This document shows positions 7,460-16,855 of a stretch of DNA of 64,000 bases, one piece after another. Under the pieces are notes generated by a model. It did not search any database and was not told the origin of the DNA. It saw only the letters and a list, made by a program, of their open reading frames with translations. Numbering within the stretch: position 1 is the stretch's first letter; each line of letters opens with the position of its first letter. Both the position numbers and the translations under genes were made by a program. Location: contig NZ_JAUSUP010000002.1 in the NCBI RefSeq assembly GCF_030814115.1, positions 124,001 to 188,000 of the forward strand, in the 5' to 3' direction. The stretch is from Alkalibacillus filiformis (GTDB lineage Bacteria; Bacillota; Bacilli; Bacillales; Alkalibacillaceae).

Positions 7460-8533
7460 TTAGGCTTTTGATTTAGTTTTTGACTTCTTACTAAGCTGTT
7501 TACTTCTTAATTGACCACAAGCTGCGTCAATGTCACTACCTTGTTCAACACGAACACCGCAGTTAATGTTATTTTCAAGTAATGTTTCGTAGAATGTTAA
7601 GATATTTTGCTTACTACTACGATCATAAGGGTGGTCTTCTACCGGGTTATACGGTATTAAGTTAACGTAAGAAAGGTGGCGCTTGTCTTTTAGTAGCTTC
7701 ACGAGTTCTAACGCTTGCTCCTTTTGGTCGTTCACATTATGAAGTAGTATATATTCAAATGTTATGCGACGATTTGTCTTCTCTAAATAATAATCAACAG
7801 CATCCATCAATTGCTCAATTGGGTAAGCACGGTTAATCTTCATAATATCTGTTCTTAGCTTATTATTCGGTGCATGTAATGATAATGCTAAGTTAATCTG
7901 GATGTTTTCATCAGCAAAATCATACATCTTCGGAACAATACCACTAGTAGAAACAGTGATGTGTCTAGCTCCAATTGAAAGTCCCTTTTGATGATTAACG
8001 ACACGTAAGAAGTCCATCGTATTGTCGTAGTTATCAAATGGCTCACCGATTCCCATGACAACAATGTGGCTTACACGCTCATCATCGCCTCTTTCATCTA
8101 AATGGTGTTGGACATTCATAATCTGCTCAACAATTTCACCACTTGTGAGGTCGCGATTTTTACTTAAAATACCACTTGCACAGAAAGAACAACCAATATT
8201 ACAACCTACTTGTGTCGTAACACAAACAGAAAGCCCGTAATCAAAACGCATCAATACGGTTTCGATATGGTTGCCATCAGGTAGTTCGAATAAAAACTTG
8301 ATCGTTCCGTCTTGTGATTCTTGCTTTATTGTTTCAGTTAATGACTGGATCTGATAATGTTCTTCTAATAGTTCGATTGTTTTTTTATTGACGTTTTTCA
8401 TCTCAGAAAACGATTTAACGCGCTTTTGATACAACCAATCCCATACTTGGTCAGCTCTAAAGCGTTTTTCACCATTTTCGACTAACCAATTTTGTAATTT
8501 TTCTTGTGTTAGTCCATAAATAGATGGTTTCAT
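7460..8533 (-). CDS. rlmN: Dual-specificity 23S rRNA/tRNA adenine-C2 methyltransferase (RlmN-type radical SAM)
   Basis: 357 residues. The radical-SAM cluster motif CNIGCSFC places Cys at 111, 115 and 118; [14 protein letters not shown] is the RlmN-type SAM-binding GEP motif, and CGQLR near the C-terminus (Cys about 339) is the methyl-carrying catalytic cysteine. RlmN methylates C2 of A2503 in 23S rRNA and A37 of some tRNAs. The GEPFDNYDN form and the Lys/Ser-rich tail resemble Bacillus RlmN rather than the resistance enzyme Cfr. Bacillus rlmN normally sits beside the prpC-prkC genes; here it is isolated, so this may be a second copy or a rearranged locus. GAGGG precedes the ATG, and a terminator follows the stop. 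Confidence 0.85.
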   Translation of the reverse strand: MKPSIYGLTQEKLQNWLVENGEKRFRADQVWDWLYQKRVKSFSEMKNVNKKTIELLEEHYQIQSLTETIKQESQDGTIKFLFELPDGNHIETVLMRFDYGLSVCVTTQVGCNIGCSFCASGILSKNRDLTSGEIVEQIMNVQHHLDERGDDERVSHIVVMGIGEPFDNYDNTMDFLRVVNHQKGLSIGARHITVSTSGIVPKMYDFADENIQINLALSLHAPNNKLRTDIMKINRAYPIEQLMDAVDYYLEKTNRRITFEYILLHNVNDQKEQALELVKLLKDKRHLSYVNLIPYNPVEDHPYDRSSKQNILTFYETLLENNINCGVRVEQGSDIDAACGQLRSKQLSKKSKTKSKA

Positions 8534-8632
8534 TTTAAACCCTCATTTCAAAACCTAAGTTACTTTGTTAATACTAATGGATATAACACAATGTATCAAG
8601 TAATTTATATAGTCAACATGTTCCAAATTTGC

Positions 8633-9679
8633 TTACACTTTATTTGCTTTCTTTGCAACAACTCTCATGATTAGAAGCATGCAAACCACCCCTAAAGTCA
8701 GAGCACCGAAAAAGATCCAACTCAATTGTTGTTTTAATAACTCTTCACTATTTAAATTCATCACTGAAACCATCACACGATCATGTTCTAAAGGCTTATA
8801 AATTTTGCGGTAATTATTTTGATCCAATGTAAAATCAACGGTTTGTGACTCACCTTGTTGCCAAGCCGCTTCAACCATGTCTTCATCATCACTAATATCT
8901 AGTGTCATATGTCCATATAAAACAGGTAGATCGGTTTCAGGCTCAATAACTTCATGCTCTTCATCACGTTTTAACCAAGCTGGTGCATTTAATACTGCTA
9001 TTTCTTCTACGACATCGTTATGAACTTCAATTTGCGAAATGACTTCAGATGGTCCTGATTCAAAGCTCACACTATAAATTTCTTCATCTTCAATATAAGC
9101 ATTAACCATGTAATCAGTCGTACCATCATAATAATAAGCAAACTTATAGTAAATGTGATCAAATAACTCAGCACGCGAAATTGGCCCAACCCAAAAGTTT
9201 TCTAATGCGAATCCCTCCTCAACAGTTACTGGTTGTTGTGACATCAATTGTTCGAAAGCAGTAAACCAATATCCCCAGTCATGAGAATATAAACCAATTT
9301 GTGTATCATCAGTTGATTGGGTTACCACTATATCTTCCTCTTCTCTTTCCCATAGCGATATCTCTTGAACATCCCAATGGTCAGCTATTTCCCTTAGCTC
9401 ACCTTGACTAATATCGTTAATGTCTCGATCACGGAGGTCTGTCATTATTCCTTTAGACGCTGTATATAACCTCATCTCCACCATGTTCTCTATTGTATCT
9501 GTCGCATGTTGTGTGGATTGCATCGCAGATTGAACCGTCCTTGTAGCAGAATCTATCTGTTCGTCTTGATACGTTTCAACTCGAGAACTAATTAACATTA
9601 TTCCAATAGCAAAAGACAATAAAGCAATGCCCCCTATACAGACTCCAATTTGCACAATAAATTTATTTGTGTGACTCAC
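8633..9679 (-). CDS. Membrane-anchored extracellular sensor-like protein without output domain
   Basis: 348 residues. A signal-anchor helix (about residues 10-30, IGVCIGGIALLSFAIGIMLI) is followed by a long acidic extracellular region of about 280 residues, then a second helix (SWIFFGALTLGVVCMLLIMRV) and only a short basic cytoplasmic tail ending KKANKV. The topology and the helical start of the ectodomain (QIDSATRTVQSAMQSTQHATDTIENMVEMRL) resemble Cache-type sensor regions of chemoreceptors, kinases and diguanylate cyclases, but no HAMP, kinase, GGDEF or MCP domain follows. The start is a GTG with AAGGGG about 10 nt upstream. It could be a remnant of a longer receptor or a partner that signals through another membrane protein. 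The domain call is inference. Confidence 0.55.
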   Translation of the reverse strand: MSHTNKFIVQIGVCIGGIALLSFAIGIMLISSRVETYQDEQIDSATRTVQSAMQSTQHATDTIENMVEMRLYTASKGIMTDLRDRDINDISQGELREIADHWDVQEISLWEREEEDIVVTQSTDDTQIGLYSHDWGYWFTAFEQLMSQQPVTVEEGFALENFWVGPISRAELFDHIYYKFAYYYDGTTDYMVNAYIEDEEIYSVSFESGPSEVISQIEVHNDVVEEIAVLNAPAWLKRDEEHEVIEPETDLPVLYGHMTLDISDDEDMVEAAWQQGESQTVDFTLDQNNYRKIYKPLEHDRVMVSVMNLNSEELLKQQLSWIFFGALTLGVVCMLLIMRVVAKKANKV

Positions 9680-9760
9680 CTTGTATGACCCCTTCCGACA
9701 CCTATCTACATTAATTTTCTATACAAGATAAATTCTTCCTTCTTTTTAACTGAATTTATA

Positions 9761-9788
9761 ACAAAAAAAGAACTGGGCATAACCCAGT
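9761..9788 (-). terminator. Rho-independent terminator of the TraB-type gene
   Basis: ACTGGG / CCCAGT with a 5-nt loop, followed on the minus strand by TTCTTTTTTTG. Confidence 0.75.
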
Positions 9789-9808
9789 CCCTAAAATCTA
9801 ACTTCTTT

Positions 9809-10975
9809 TTATAAATTCTCAAAGAACACACGGATGACATCGGCTCCTCCGATAAACGTTCCTAAAGAGCTTCCGATATTCGTAAGTACGACAATTAACA
9901 AGATTCTCGTTACTTTGTTTTGCCAAAAACCTTTAACCGTTGTAACATCTTCAGATATATTTTCAAAATCTGAAACGTGTGGTTTACGAATTGATGCTTG
10001 CACGATTCCAGCAAACCAACCTGCAGCTAGCATCGGATTTAATGAACTTAATGGCGCTACTAAAAAGGCGGCCAAGATCGTGAGCGGGTGTCCTAAAGCG
10101 ATCGCTGCCCCTAAAGCAGACATCGAACCATTCCAAATAATCCAGCTAAGCGTTTGCTGATAAGCCGCATCCGGATTATTCATAAATGTGTAAACGATGA
10201 TTGATATGATGACAATCGGAATCATCCAAGCGATTACTTTTGGTGCTTTTGATTTAGGGGGTACAGTCGTTAGTCGATCTAAGTCTTGCTCTTTATTAAT
10301 TTCTTTTTTAACCCCTGGAACGTGTGCTGCACCTAAGACTGCAACAACCTTATCTCCTGGTGCATCTTTAATCTTTTGGGCTAAATACTGATCTCGTTCA
10401 TCTATTAACGGCTTTTTTAGTCTTGGGAAAGCTTCTGTAAACTCCTGCATAACAGAATTTAACATATCTTGTTGCTTCATCTTCTCAAGTTCTTGTTCAG
10501 AAATGGTCTCACGGTTAAAAATGCTATAAAGAATTGAAAGCATCAGCTTTGCACGGCCCGAAACCCCAATACTACGCCAAACCCTTGAAAAAGTCGTCTG
10601 GATATTACGGTCGGCCAATACTAGATCAGCCCCAACCTCTTCAGCTGAATCAATCCCTTGAATCATTTCCTGACCAGGCTTAATGCCAAACTGCTTCGCA
10701 ACACGGTTTTGGAAAGATGAAATCATCATATTCATTAACAACAAAGTTGATTTCTTCTCTTTAACGACCTTGAATATGTTCATATCTTTCCATTTGTTAC
10801 CTTCTCGAACTGATTGATAACGTTGTTCATCTAGTTCGACACAAACAGAATCAGGTTGTTCCACTTCAATAACTTCTTTAACTTGTTCTGCACTTTGCTT
10901 AGATACGTGTGCAGTACCAATTATAATAACTTCTTTTCCGTCTATATCGAGTCGTGTAATATTATTTTCATCCAT
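9809..10975 (-). CDS. TraB/PrgY family membrane protein
   Basis: 388 residues. The N-terminal soluble domain has the TraB-family motifs IIIGTAHVS, CVELDEQRY and, later, AVLGAAHVPGV; the C-terminal third holds four or so membrane helices (VIAWMIPIVIISIIVYTF, MSALGAAIALGHPLTILAAFLVAP, ILLIVVLTNIGSSLGTFIGG). Enterococcal TraB/PrgY reduces self-response to a peptide sex pheromone. The superfamily also includes Tiki/GumN-like proteins that carry two GX2H motifs and can be metal-dependent proteases; both GTAH and GAAH are present here. A pheromone role is not implied in this genome; processing of a secreted peptide is only a possibility. AAGGAAG precedes the ATG. A second protein with a related domain is encoded at 16856-18097. 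Confidence 0.8.
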   Translation of the reverse strand: MDENNITRLDIDGKEVIIIGTAHVSKQSAEQVKEVIEVEQPDSVCVELDEQRYQSVREGNKWKDMNIFKVVKEKKSTLLLMNMMISSFQNRVAKQFGIKPGQEMIQGIDSAEEVGADLVLADRNIQTTFSRVWRSIGVSGRAKLMLSILYSIFNRETISEQELEKMKQQDMLNSVMQEFTEAFPRLKKPLIDERDQYLAQKIKDAPGDKVVAVLGAAHVPGVKKEINKEQDLDRLTTVPPKSKAPKVIAWMIPIVIISIIVYTFMNNPDAAYQQTLSWIIWNGSMSALGAAIALGHPLTILAAFLVAPLSSLNPMLAAGWFAGIVQASIRKPHVSDFENISEDVTTVKGFWQNKVTRILLIVVLTNIGSSLGTFIGGADVIRVFFENL

Positions 10976-11190
10976 ATTAGACTTCCTTTTCCCTTGTATT
11001 TCTACATATACAATAGTTTAACATTAATTCACCACAATGAAGAAATTATTTTCTTAAAATTTTAGAAACCTTTGATTATGTATATACATAGAGCCTGTGC
11101 AACGAAACGATCAGTTTTTGATTATTTACAATATTCGCTTCTATGATAAATTAATTAATAATGACTTACTGAAAAGGTGGGAGCTATTAT

Positions 11191-12786
11191 ATGCAAGACT
11201 GGTGGAAAAAAGCAACGGTATATCAAATCTACCCACGTAGTTTTAACGATTCAAACGGCGATGGGGTTGGGGATTTACAAGGAATCATTGAGAAGCTCGA
11301 CTACTTAAAAGGACTAGGCATAGACTTAATATGGTTAAGCCCTGTATACGATTCACCGAATGATGATAACGGTTATGATATCCGTGATTACTACAGTATT
11401 AACCCAGAGTTCGGGACGATGGAGGACTTTGATCAATTACTTAATGAAGTACATAAACGTGACATGAAATTAATGATGGACCTTGTCGTTAATCACACTT
11501 CTGATGAACATCAATGGTTTAAAGATCACGAAGACTATTATATTTGGCGAGAAAAGCCAAACAATTGGGGCTCCGTTTTTGGCGGTTCAGCTTGGGAGTA
11601 TGACAATAATAAAGGTAAGTATTACTTACACTTATTTAGTAAAAAACAACCCGACTTAAATTGGGAAAACCCCGAACTAAGGCAGCGTATATACGATATG
11701 ATGCATTGGTGGCTACAAAAGGGGGTAGACGGTTTTCGTATGGACGTGATTAATTTCATTTCTAAACATCCTGATTTACCAGATGGACCGAATGGTGATG
11801 GAAGTGCCTACTTCATGAATGGGCCACGAATTCATGAGTTTTTACAAGAAATGCACGATGAAGTTCTATCCCATTACGATTGTGTAACGGTTGGTGAAAT
11901 GCCTGGAGCAACACCAGAAGATGCCAAGGTTTACACAAATCCTAACAACCGTGAAGTTAATATGATTTTCACTTTTGAACATATGGACTTAGACCATGGC
12001 CCAAATGAGAAGTGGGATTACCAACCATTAAACTTAGTTGATTTAAAAGAAAATCTAGAAAAATGGCAGCACACCTTATATGATATAGGTTGGAACAGCT
12101 TGTATTGGAATAACCATGACCAGCCAAGAGTCGTATCACGCTTTGGCGATGATACAAACTATCGGTATGAGTCAGCAACTATGTTAGCAACTTGTCTACA
12201 TTTTCTTCAAGGAACACCTTATATATACCAAGGCGAAGAAATTGGGATGACAAATGTTCAGTTCCCAACAATCAATGAGTATAAAGATATCGAAACACTT
12301 AATATGTATCAAGAGAAAAAGAATAAAGGAACAGCCGAAAGTGATATACTAGACCAAATTCACCACGTTAGTCGCGATAATGCTAGAACACCAATGCAAT
12401 GGTCAGGCGAAAATCAAGCAGGTTTCACAACAGGTGTACCATGGATTCAAGTTAACCCGAATCATTGTCACATCAATGTTGAGAGCGATTTAAACGATGA
12501 ATATTCTATTTATAAATATTACAAAAGTTTAATCAAACTAAGAAAAGATATAAACTTAATTACAATGGGTAAGTTTAAGTTAATTTACCGTGAACATCCT
12601 AATTTATTTGCTTATAAAAGAGAAGGGGAAAGCGAAACCCTTACTGTTTATTGCAACTTCAGTGACCAAACAATTGAAGTTGATGAACAACCTAATGGAG
12701 ATATTTTAATTCAAAATTACGACAATCAAGCTTCAAATAATCAAATAAAGCTACGACCTTATGAAACGATTGTATACAAACATTAA
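11191..12786 (+). CDS. malL: Alpha-glucosidase (GH13, oligo-1,6-glucosidase type), first copy
   Basis: 531 residues, the usual length of cytosolic GH13 subfamily-31 enzymes. Catalytic residues are readable: nucleophile Asp185 in GFRMDVINF, acid/base Glu236 in VTVGEMPGA and Asp310 in WNNHDQPRVV, together with DLVVNHTSDEH and GEEIGMTN. There is no signal peptide, so it acts on imported short alpha-glucosides such as isomaltose, maltose or trehalose-like sugars; the exact linkage preference cannot be read. AAGGTGGGAG precedes the ATG. A ROK glucokinase starts 18 bp after the stop with its own ribosome site, so the released glucose would be phosphorylated by its operon partner. A paralogue lies at 13821-15437. 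Confidence 0.88.
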   Translation: MQDWWKKATVYQIYPRSFNDSNGDGVGDLQGIIEKLDYLKGLGIDLIWLSPVYDSPNDDNGYDIRDYYSINPEFGTMEDFDQLLNEVHKRDMKLMMDLVVNHTSDEHQWFKDHEDYYIWREKPNNWGSVFGGSAWEYDNNKGKYYLHLFSKKQPDLNWENPELRQRIYDMMHWWLQKGVDGFRMDVINFISKHPDLPDGPNGDGSAYFMNGPRIHEFLQEMHDEVLSHYDCVTVGEMPGATPEDAKVYTNPNNREVNMIFTFEHMDLDHGPNEKWDYQPLNLVDLKENLEKWQHTLYDIGWNSLYWNNHDQPRVVSRFGDDTNYRYESATMLATCLHFLQGTPYIYQGEEIGMTNVQFPTINEYKDIETLNMYQEKKNKGTAESDILDQIHHVSRDNARTPMQWSGENQAGFTTGVPWIQVNPNHCHINVESDLNDEYSIYKYYKSLIKLRKDINLITMGKFKLIYREHPNLFAYKREGESETLTVYCNFSDQTIEVDEQPNGDILIQNYDNQASNNQIKLRPYETIVYKH

Positions 12787-12804
12787 TAACTGGAGGTATG
12801 ATTC

Positions 12805-13674
12805 GTGAAAGTATTAGGTGTTGATATAGGCGGGACAAAAATTAGAATGGGAGTTGTTGATGAAGATTTAAATGTTCACTTAGATGAGCAAGTTCCGACA
12901 ACTTTTCCTCTATATGATTCACTAGAAAAAGAGATCAAAAACGTTTTAGAAAAACACCCTGACGTTGAACGAATTGGAATTGGAACACATGGCTTTGTCG
13001 ATTCAAAACGTGGGCGTGTTGTTTATGCGACTGACTTGCTACCTGGGTGGTCTGGAACTGAAGTAAAAGAACAACTTGAACAAGCCACTGGTAAGTTAGT
13101 TCGTGTTGATAACGATGCAAACGTTGCAGCTTTAGCTGAAGCAAAAGTTGGGGCAGCTAAAGAGTATGAAAGAACGGTCTGTTTGACTTTAGGTACAGGG
13201 CTTGGTGGCGGAATAATTTTAGACGATTATATCGTTTCTGGAGGTCCTAATGGTGGGGCTGCGGAGATTGGTCATATGATCTTATACCCAAATGGTCACC
13301 CATGCCCGTGTGGTCATAAAGGTTGTTTTGAACAATATGTCTCAGGAACAGCACTTAAACGACGTATTGAAGAGGCTAATCTTCCATATTCGCCAAAAGA
13401 GTTATTTTTGAATGCTGATCAAGACGCTGAAGCCAAAGAACTTATTGATGCCTTCACTTTTGACTTAGCTGTCATCATTAGTTCTCTACAAGCAACTTTC
13501 GATATGGATTGCGTTGTGATTGGTGGTGGTGTATCAGAATCAGCTGAATATTGGTTTGAAACATTAAAAGAGCAACTAGATGACCACTTATTAAACCCAA
13601 TTGATGTAAAAGTAGCTGAATTTGGTAATGAAGCAGGCATGTTAGGGGCTAGTTTATTAGTTTTAGATCAATAA
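12805..13674 (+). CDS. glcK: ROK-family glucokinase
   Basis: 289 residues. VLGVDIGGTK is the phosphate-binding loop, GTGLGGGIIL the second nucleotide motif, and CPCGHKGCFEQYVSG the CxCGxxGCxE zinc motif that marks ROK kinases. The length suits a kinase and there is no N-terminal helix-turn-helix, so it is not a ROK repressor. It would phosphorylate glucose set free by the adjacent alpha-glucosidases. Start is GTG with GGAGGT 8 nt upstream. Substrate could also be another hexose such as fructose or mannose, but the context favours glucose. Confidence 0.85.
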   Translation: MKVLGVDIGGTKIRMGVVDEDLNVHLDEQVPTTFPLYDSLEKEIKNVLEKHPDVERIGIGTHGFVDSKRGRVVYATDLLPGWSGTEVKEQLEQATGKLVRVDNDANVAALAEAKVGAAKEYERTVCLTLGTGLGGGIILDDYIVSGGPNGGAAEIGHMILYPNGHPCPCGHKGCFEQYVSGTALKRRIEEANLPYSPKELFLNADQDAEAKELIDAFTFDLAVIISSLQATFDMDCVVIGGGVSESAEYWFETLKEQLDDHLLNPIDVKVAEFGNEAGMLGASLLVLDQ

Positions 13675-13686
13675 TTGAATTGTTGC

Positions 13687-13768
13687 GCAAACGTTTTCCC
13701 TGTGGTAGTATTTAACACGATAATATAAAAATAATCACACAATTTTGTTATTTTATGCAAACGTTTTC
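13687..13768 (+). promoter_or_regulatory. Twin LacI/CcpA-type operator sites before the second alpha-glucosidase
   Basis: The 12-mer GCAAACGTTTTC occurs at 13687-13698 and again at 13757-13768, 70 bp apart. Its AAACGTTT core is the dyad of LacI-family operators, and the second copy in context (ATGCAAACGTTTTCGC) also fits the catabolite-response (cre) consensus. They flank the likely promoter of the gene starting at 13821. Whether CcpA or a local maltose regulator binds is undecided. Confidence 0.6.
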
Positions 13769-13820
13769 GCACTGATTTAAAAAGGCTCTTATAGGTGGAA
13801 CAACTAGAAGGGGTATGGTT

Positions 13821-15437
13821 ATGGAAAGAATTTGGTGGAAAGAGGCTGTAGCCTATCAAATATATTTAAGAAGTTTTTATGATTCAAACGGTGACGGGAT
13901 TGGCGATCTACCAGGTATAATTGAGAAACTCGATTACTTAAAAGACTTAGGTATTGATGTCATTTGGGTATGCCCATTTTATAAGTCTCCCAATGCCGAT
14001 AACGGCTATGACATTAGCGATTATCAAGCTGTATTAGAAGAGTTTGGTACAATGGAAGACTTTAATCGTTTATTAGAGGAAACTCACAAGCGTGATATGA
14101 AATTAATCATAGATTTAGTCGTTAATCACACTAGTGATGAACACCCTTGGTTTATAGAATCGCGTTCAAGCAAGGATCACCCTAAACGTGACTGGTACAT
14201 TTGGGTTGATCAACCAAACAATTGGCAAAGTATTTTCGGTGGACCAGCTTGGAAGTATGACGAACAAACCGATCAATACTATTTACACATTTTCTCGGTC
14301 AAACAACCCGATCTAAATTGGGAAAATGAAGACATGCGGCAGTCTGTTTATAACATGATTAATTGGTGGTTAGATAAAGGGATTGATGGGTTTAGAGTTG
14401 ATGCTATTAGCCACATCAAAAAAACAAAAGGTCTTCCTAATGGACAAAGCTCTACTGAACCACCTTGGGAGCATATGATGAATGTAGACGGCATCCACAA
14501 CTATTTAAGCGAGTTATATGCAGAAACTTTCTCCAACTATGATGTTATGACTGTCGGTGAAGCAAATGGCGTTAGCACTGACGATATTTATAAGTGGGTT
14601 GGAAAAGACCATGGTAAATTTAGTATGATCTTTCAATTTGAACATTTAGATTTATGGGATCGTGACTCAAATGCAGGTGTTGATGTACCAAAACTAAAAG
14701 AAGTATTAACGAAATGGCAACACGCTTTAGATAAAGACGGTTGGAACGCCTTATTTATTGAAAACCATGACATACCTAGATCCCCTACAACATGGGGGAA
14801 TGATGAACAATACTGGTACGAGTGTTCAACAGCTTTAGGTGTTATGTATTTCTTCATGAAAGGAACACCTTTTATTTACCAAGGTCAAGAAATTGGCATG
14901 ACCAATGCTGAGTATTCTTCGATCCATGACTTTAATGATATTAAGGACCATAATTTTTATAAACAACAAGTTGAACAAGGTGAAAACGCACAAGAAATTA
15001 TTGACACCTTAAACATGACAAGCCGTGATCACGCAAGAACACCTATGCAATGGACAGCTGAGGAAAATGCAGGGTTTACAACTGGTACACCTTGGCTAAA
15101 AACAAACCCTAACTATAAAACAATTAACGTTGAATCACAGTTAAAAGACCCTCATTCTGTTCTGTCATTTTACAAAGATATGATTCAATTGAAAAAATCT
15201 GATGAAATTTTTACTTATGGGAAATACGATCTCGTTTTTGAAAATTCACCAACGGTTTTTGCATACACAAGAACGTTAAACCAAGACCAAGTTCTCGTAT
15301 TAACCAACTTAAGCGAAGACCGGACACCTATTGATTTATCTCAATACGAGTTAGGCCACTTATTGTTAAATAACTACTCAGAAATTGATGAAGCTGTCTT
15401 AAAGCCTTACGAATCAAGGGTTTATCAAACTAAGTAA
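13821..15437 (+). CDS. Alpha-glucosidase (GH13, oligo-1,6-glucosidase type), second copy
   Basis: 538 residues, a clear paralogue of the enzyme at 11191. Catalytic residues: Asp194 in GFRVDAISH, Glu247 in VGEANGV and Asp317 in ENHDIPRSP. The substrate loops differ (SRSSKDHPKRDWY insertion, TWGNDEQYWYE in place of RFGDDTNYRYE), suggesting a different glucoside preference. AGAAGGGG with a 7-nt spacer supports the ATG at 13821; the ATG at 13815 lies too close to it. A separate promoter region with twin operator-like sites means it can be regulated apart from malL-glcK. No sugar transporter is adjacent. A strong terminator follows. Confidence 0.87.
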   Translation: MERIWWKEAVAYQIYLRSFYDSNGDGIGDLPGIIEKLDYLKDLGIDVIWVCPFYKSPNADNGYDISDYQAVLEEFGTMEDFNRLLEETHKRDMKLIIDLVVNHTSDEHPWFIESRSSKDHPKRDWYIWVDQPNNWQSIFGGPAWKYDEQTDQYYLHIFSVKQPDLNWENEDMRQSVYNMINWWLDKGIDGFRVDAISHIKKTKGLPNGQSSTEPPWEHMMNVDGIHNYLSELYAETFSNYDVMTVGEANGVSTDDIYKWVGKDHGKFSMIFQFEHLDLWDRDSNAGVDVPKLKEVLTKWQHALDKDGWNALFIENHDIPRSPTTWGNDEQYWYECSTALGVMYFFMKGTPFIYQGQEIGMTNAEYSSIHDFNDIKDHNFYKQQVEQGENAQEIIDTLNMTSRDHARTPMQWTAEENAGFTTGTPWLKTNPNYKTINVESQLKDPHSVLSFYKDMIQLKKSDEIFTYGKYDLVFENSPTVFAYTRTLNQDQVLVLTNLSEDRTPIDLSQYELGHLLLNNYSEIDEAVLKPYESRVYQTK

Positions 15438-15447
15438 ATAAACTTAA

Positions 15448-15489
15448 CCCCCAATTCCACACAATGAATGTGCAAATTGGGGGTTTTTT
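15448..15489 (+). terminator. Rho-independent terminator after the second alpha-glucosidase
   Basis: CCCCCAATT pairs with AATTGGGGG and is followed by TTTTTT. It sits between convergent genes and may also slow transcripts from pgi. Confidence 0.9.
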
Positions 15490-15491
15490 GA

Positions 15492-16778
15492 TTATTCCGC
15501 TTCATATCCTGGTTTTTTTAGAAGTTTAAAGATATTAGTCTTATACTCTTCAACACCTGGTTGGTTGAACGGGTTAATCTCAAGTAAATAGGCACTATAA
15601 GCGCATGCGATCATGTAGAAATATAATAAATAACCAATGTGGTACTCATCCACTTTCGGTAAGTGGATTCCGATTTGTGGAACACCACCTGATAAATGAG
15701 CATTTGACGTTCCTTTATAAGCCACTAAGTTGAAGTCGTGTAATGAAGTGCCAGCTAAATAATTAAGCCCATCTGCATTTTGCTCAGCCTCAAATAATTC
15801 TATGTCCTCATCCACCTCTTCTACAATTAAAAATGACTCTAATAAATCGCGCTTTCCGTCTTGAATATATTGCCCTAATGAATGAAGGTCTGTCGTGTAT
15901 GTGACCGACACTGGGAAAATACCTTTATGTTCTTTACCTTCACTTTCACCATATAGTTGCTTCCACCATTCTTGTACATAACTCAACTTCGGTTCAAATG
16001 TTGCTAGCACCTCATTTGTAAACCCTTGTTCATACAAGTCATGACGAATGGCTGCATACTGAATGGCTGAGTTGTTTTCTATATCAAAAGTTGATAGCTC
16101 CTCTTCAGCCTGTTTTGCACCACGAATTAGTTCATTAAGGTTATAACCTGCTGCTGCAATAGGTAATAATCCTACCGCTGTAAATACAGAATAACGGCCT
16201 CCAACATCATCAGGTACAACAAAGCGTTGATATCCCTTCTCCTTCGCAAGGTTCAACAGTGCCCCTTTATGTTCGTCTGTCGTTACGTAAATACGGTCAG
16301 AAGCTTCCTCTCCATAACGATCTTCCATATACCTTTGTAGAAAGCGAAATGCAATAGCTGGCTCTGTCGTCGTACCTGACTTAGAAATGACATTTAGAGC
16401 CACCTCTCGACCATCTATGTATTCCATTAACTGTTTCAAGTACGCGCCACTAACATGTTGACCGGCAAATAACACTTCAAAATTAGGGTTCTTTTCAAAG
16501 TGTGGTTTTAACGCCTCAATAACAGCTTTCGCCCCTAAGTAAGAACCACCAATTCCAATCACAATTAGAACATCTGCTTGTTTTTGAATTTGTTCAGCAG
16601 TATCTTTTAAGTTAGTCATGAACTCTTCTGAAAGCTCACTTGGCCAATCTAGCCAACCTAAAAAGTTACTACCTGCCCCTTGTTTTTTGTATAAATTTTC
16701 ATGAATAGTTTGGAGGTTCGAAACTTTTTCACTACTGAATACATCTTGTTTCTGTCCTGAGTAAGTTATGTTGACCAT
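15492..16778 (-). CDS. pgi: Glucose-6-phosphate isomerase
   Basis: 428 residues with the conserved signatures IGIGGSYLGAKA, VISKSGTTTEPA, DDVGGRYSVFTAVGLLP and the C-terminal INPFNQPGVEEYK. It interconverts glucose 6-phosphate and fructose 6-phosphate in the cytosol, and here follows a block producing and phosphorylating glucose. It is roughly 20 residues shorter than the well-known Bacillus enzymes, the difference lying in the loop after ALKPHF; the catalytic motifs are intact. AAAAGGGGA precedes the ATG. The gene is convergent with the alpha-glucosidase gene. Confidence 0.93.
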   Translation of the reverse strand: MVNITYSGQKQDVFSSEKVSNLQTIHENLYKKQGAGSNFLGWLDWPSELSEEFMTNLKDTAEQIQKQADVLIVIGIGGSYLGAKAVIEALKPHFEKNPNFEVLFAGQHVSGAYLKQLMEYIDGREVALNVISKSGTTTEPAIAFRFLQRYMEDRYGEEASDRIYVTTDEHKGALLNLAKEKGYQRFVVPDDVGGRYSVFTAVGLLPIAAAGYNLNELIRGAKQAEEELSTFDIENNSAIQYAAIRHDLYEQGFTNEVLATFEPKLSYVQEWWKQLYGESEGKEHKGIFPVSVTYTTDLHSLGQYIQDGKRDLLESFLIVEEVDEDIELFEAEQNADGLNYLAGTSLHDFNLVAYKGTSNAHLSGGVPQIGIHLPKVDEYHIGYLLYFYMIACAYSAYLLEINPFNQPGVEEYKTNIFKLLKKPGYEAE

Positions 16779-16855
16779 AGTTCGTCCCCTTTTTACGTTA
16801 ATTATCTTCTCGTATTATACCAAAAAATGACCGCTTTTAAATGTTAGATCATTAA

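Noticed and set aside
7460-8533. Radical SAM gene as the antibiotic-resistance enzyme Cfr
   Set aside because: The GEPFDNYDN motif and overall pattern are RlmN-like; Cfr has a different GEA-type motif at this place.
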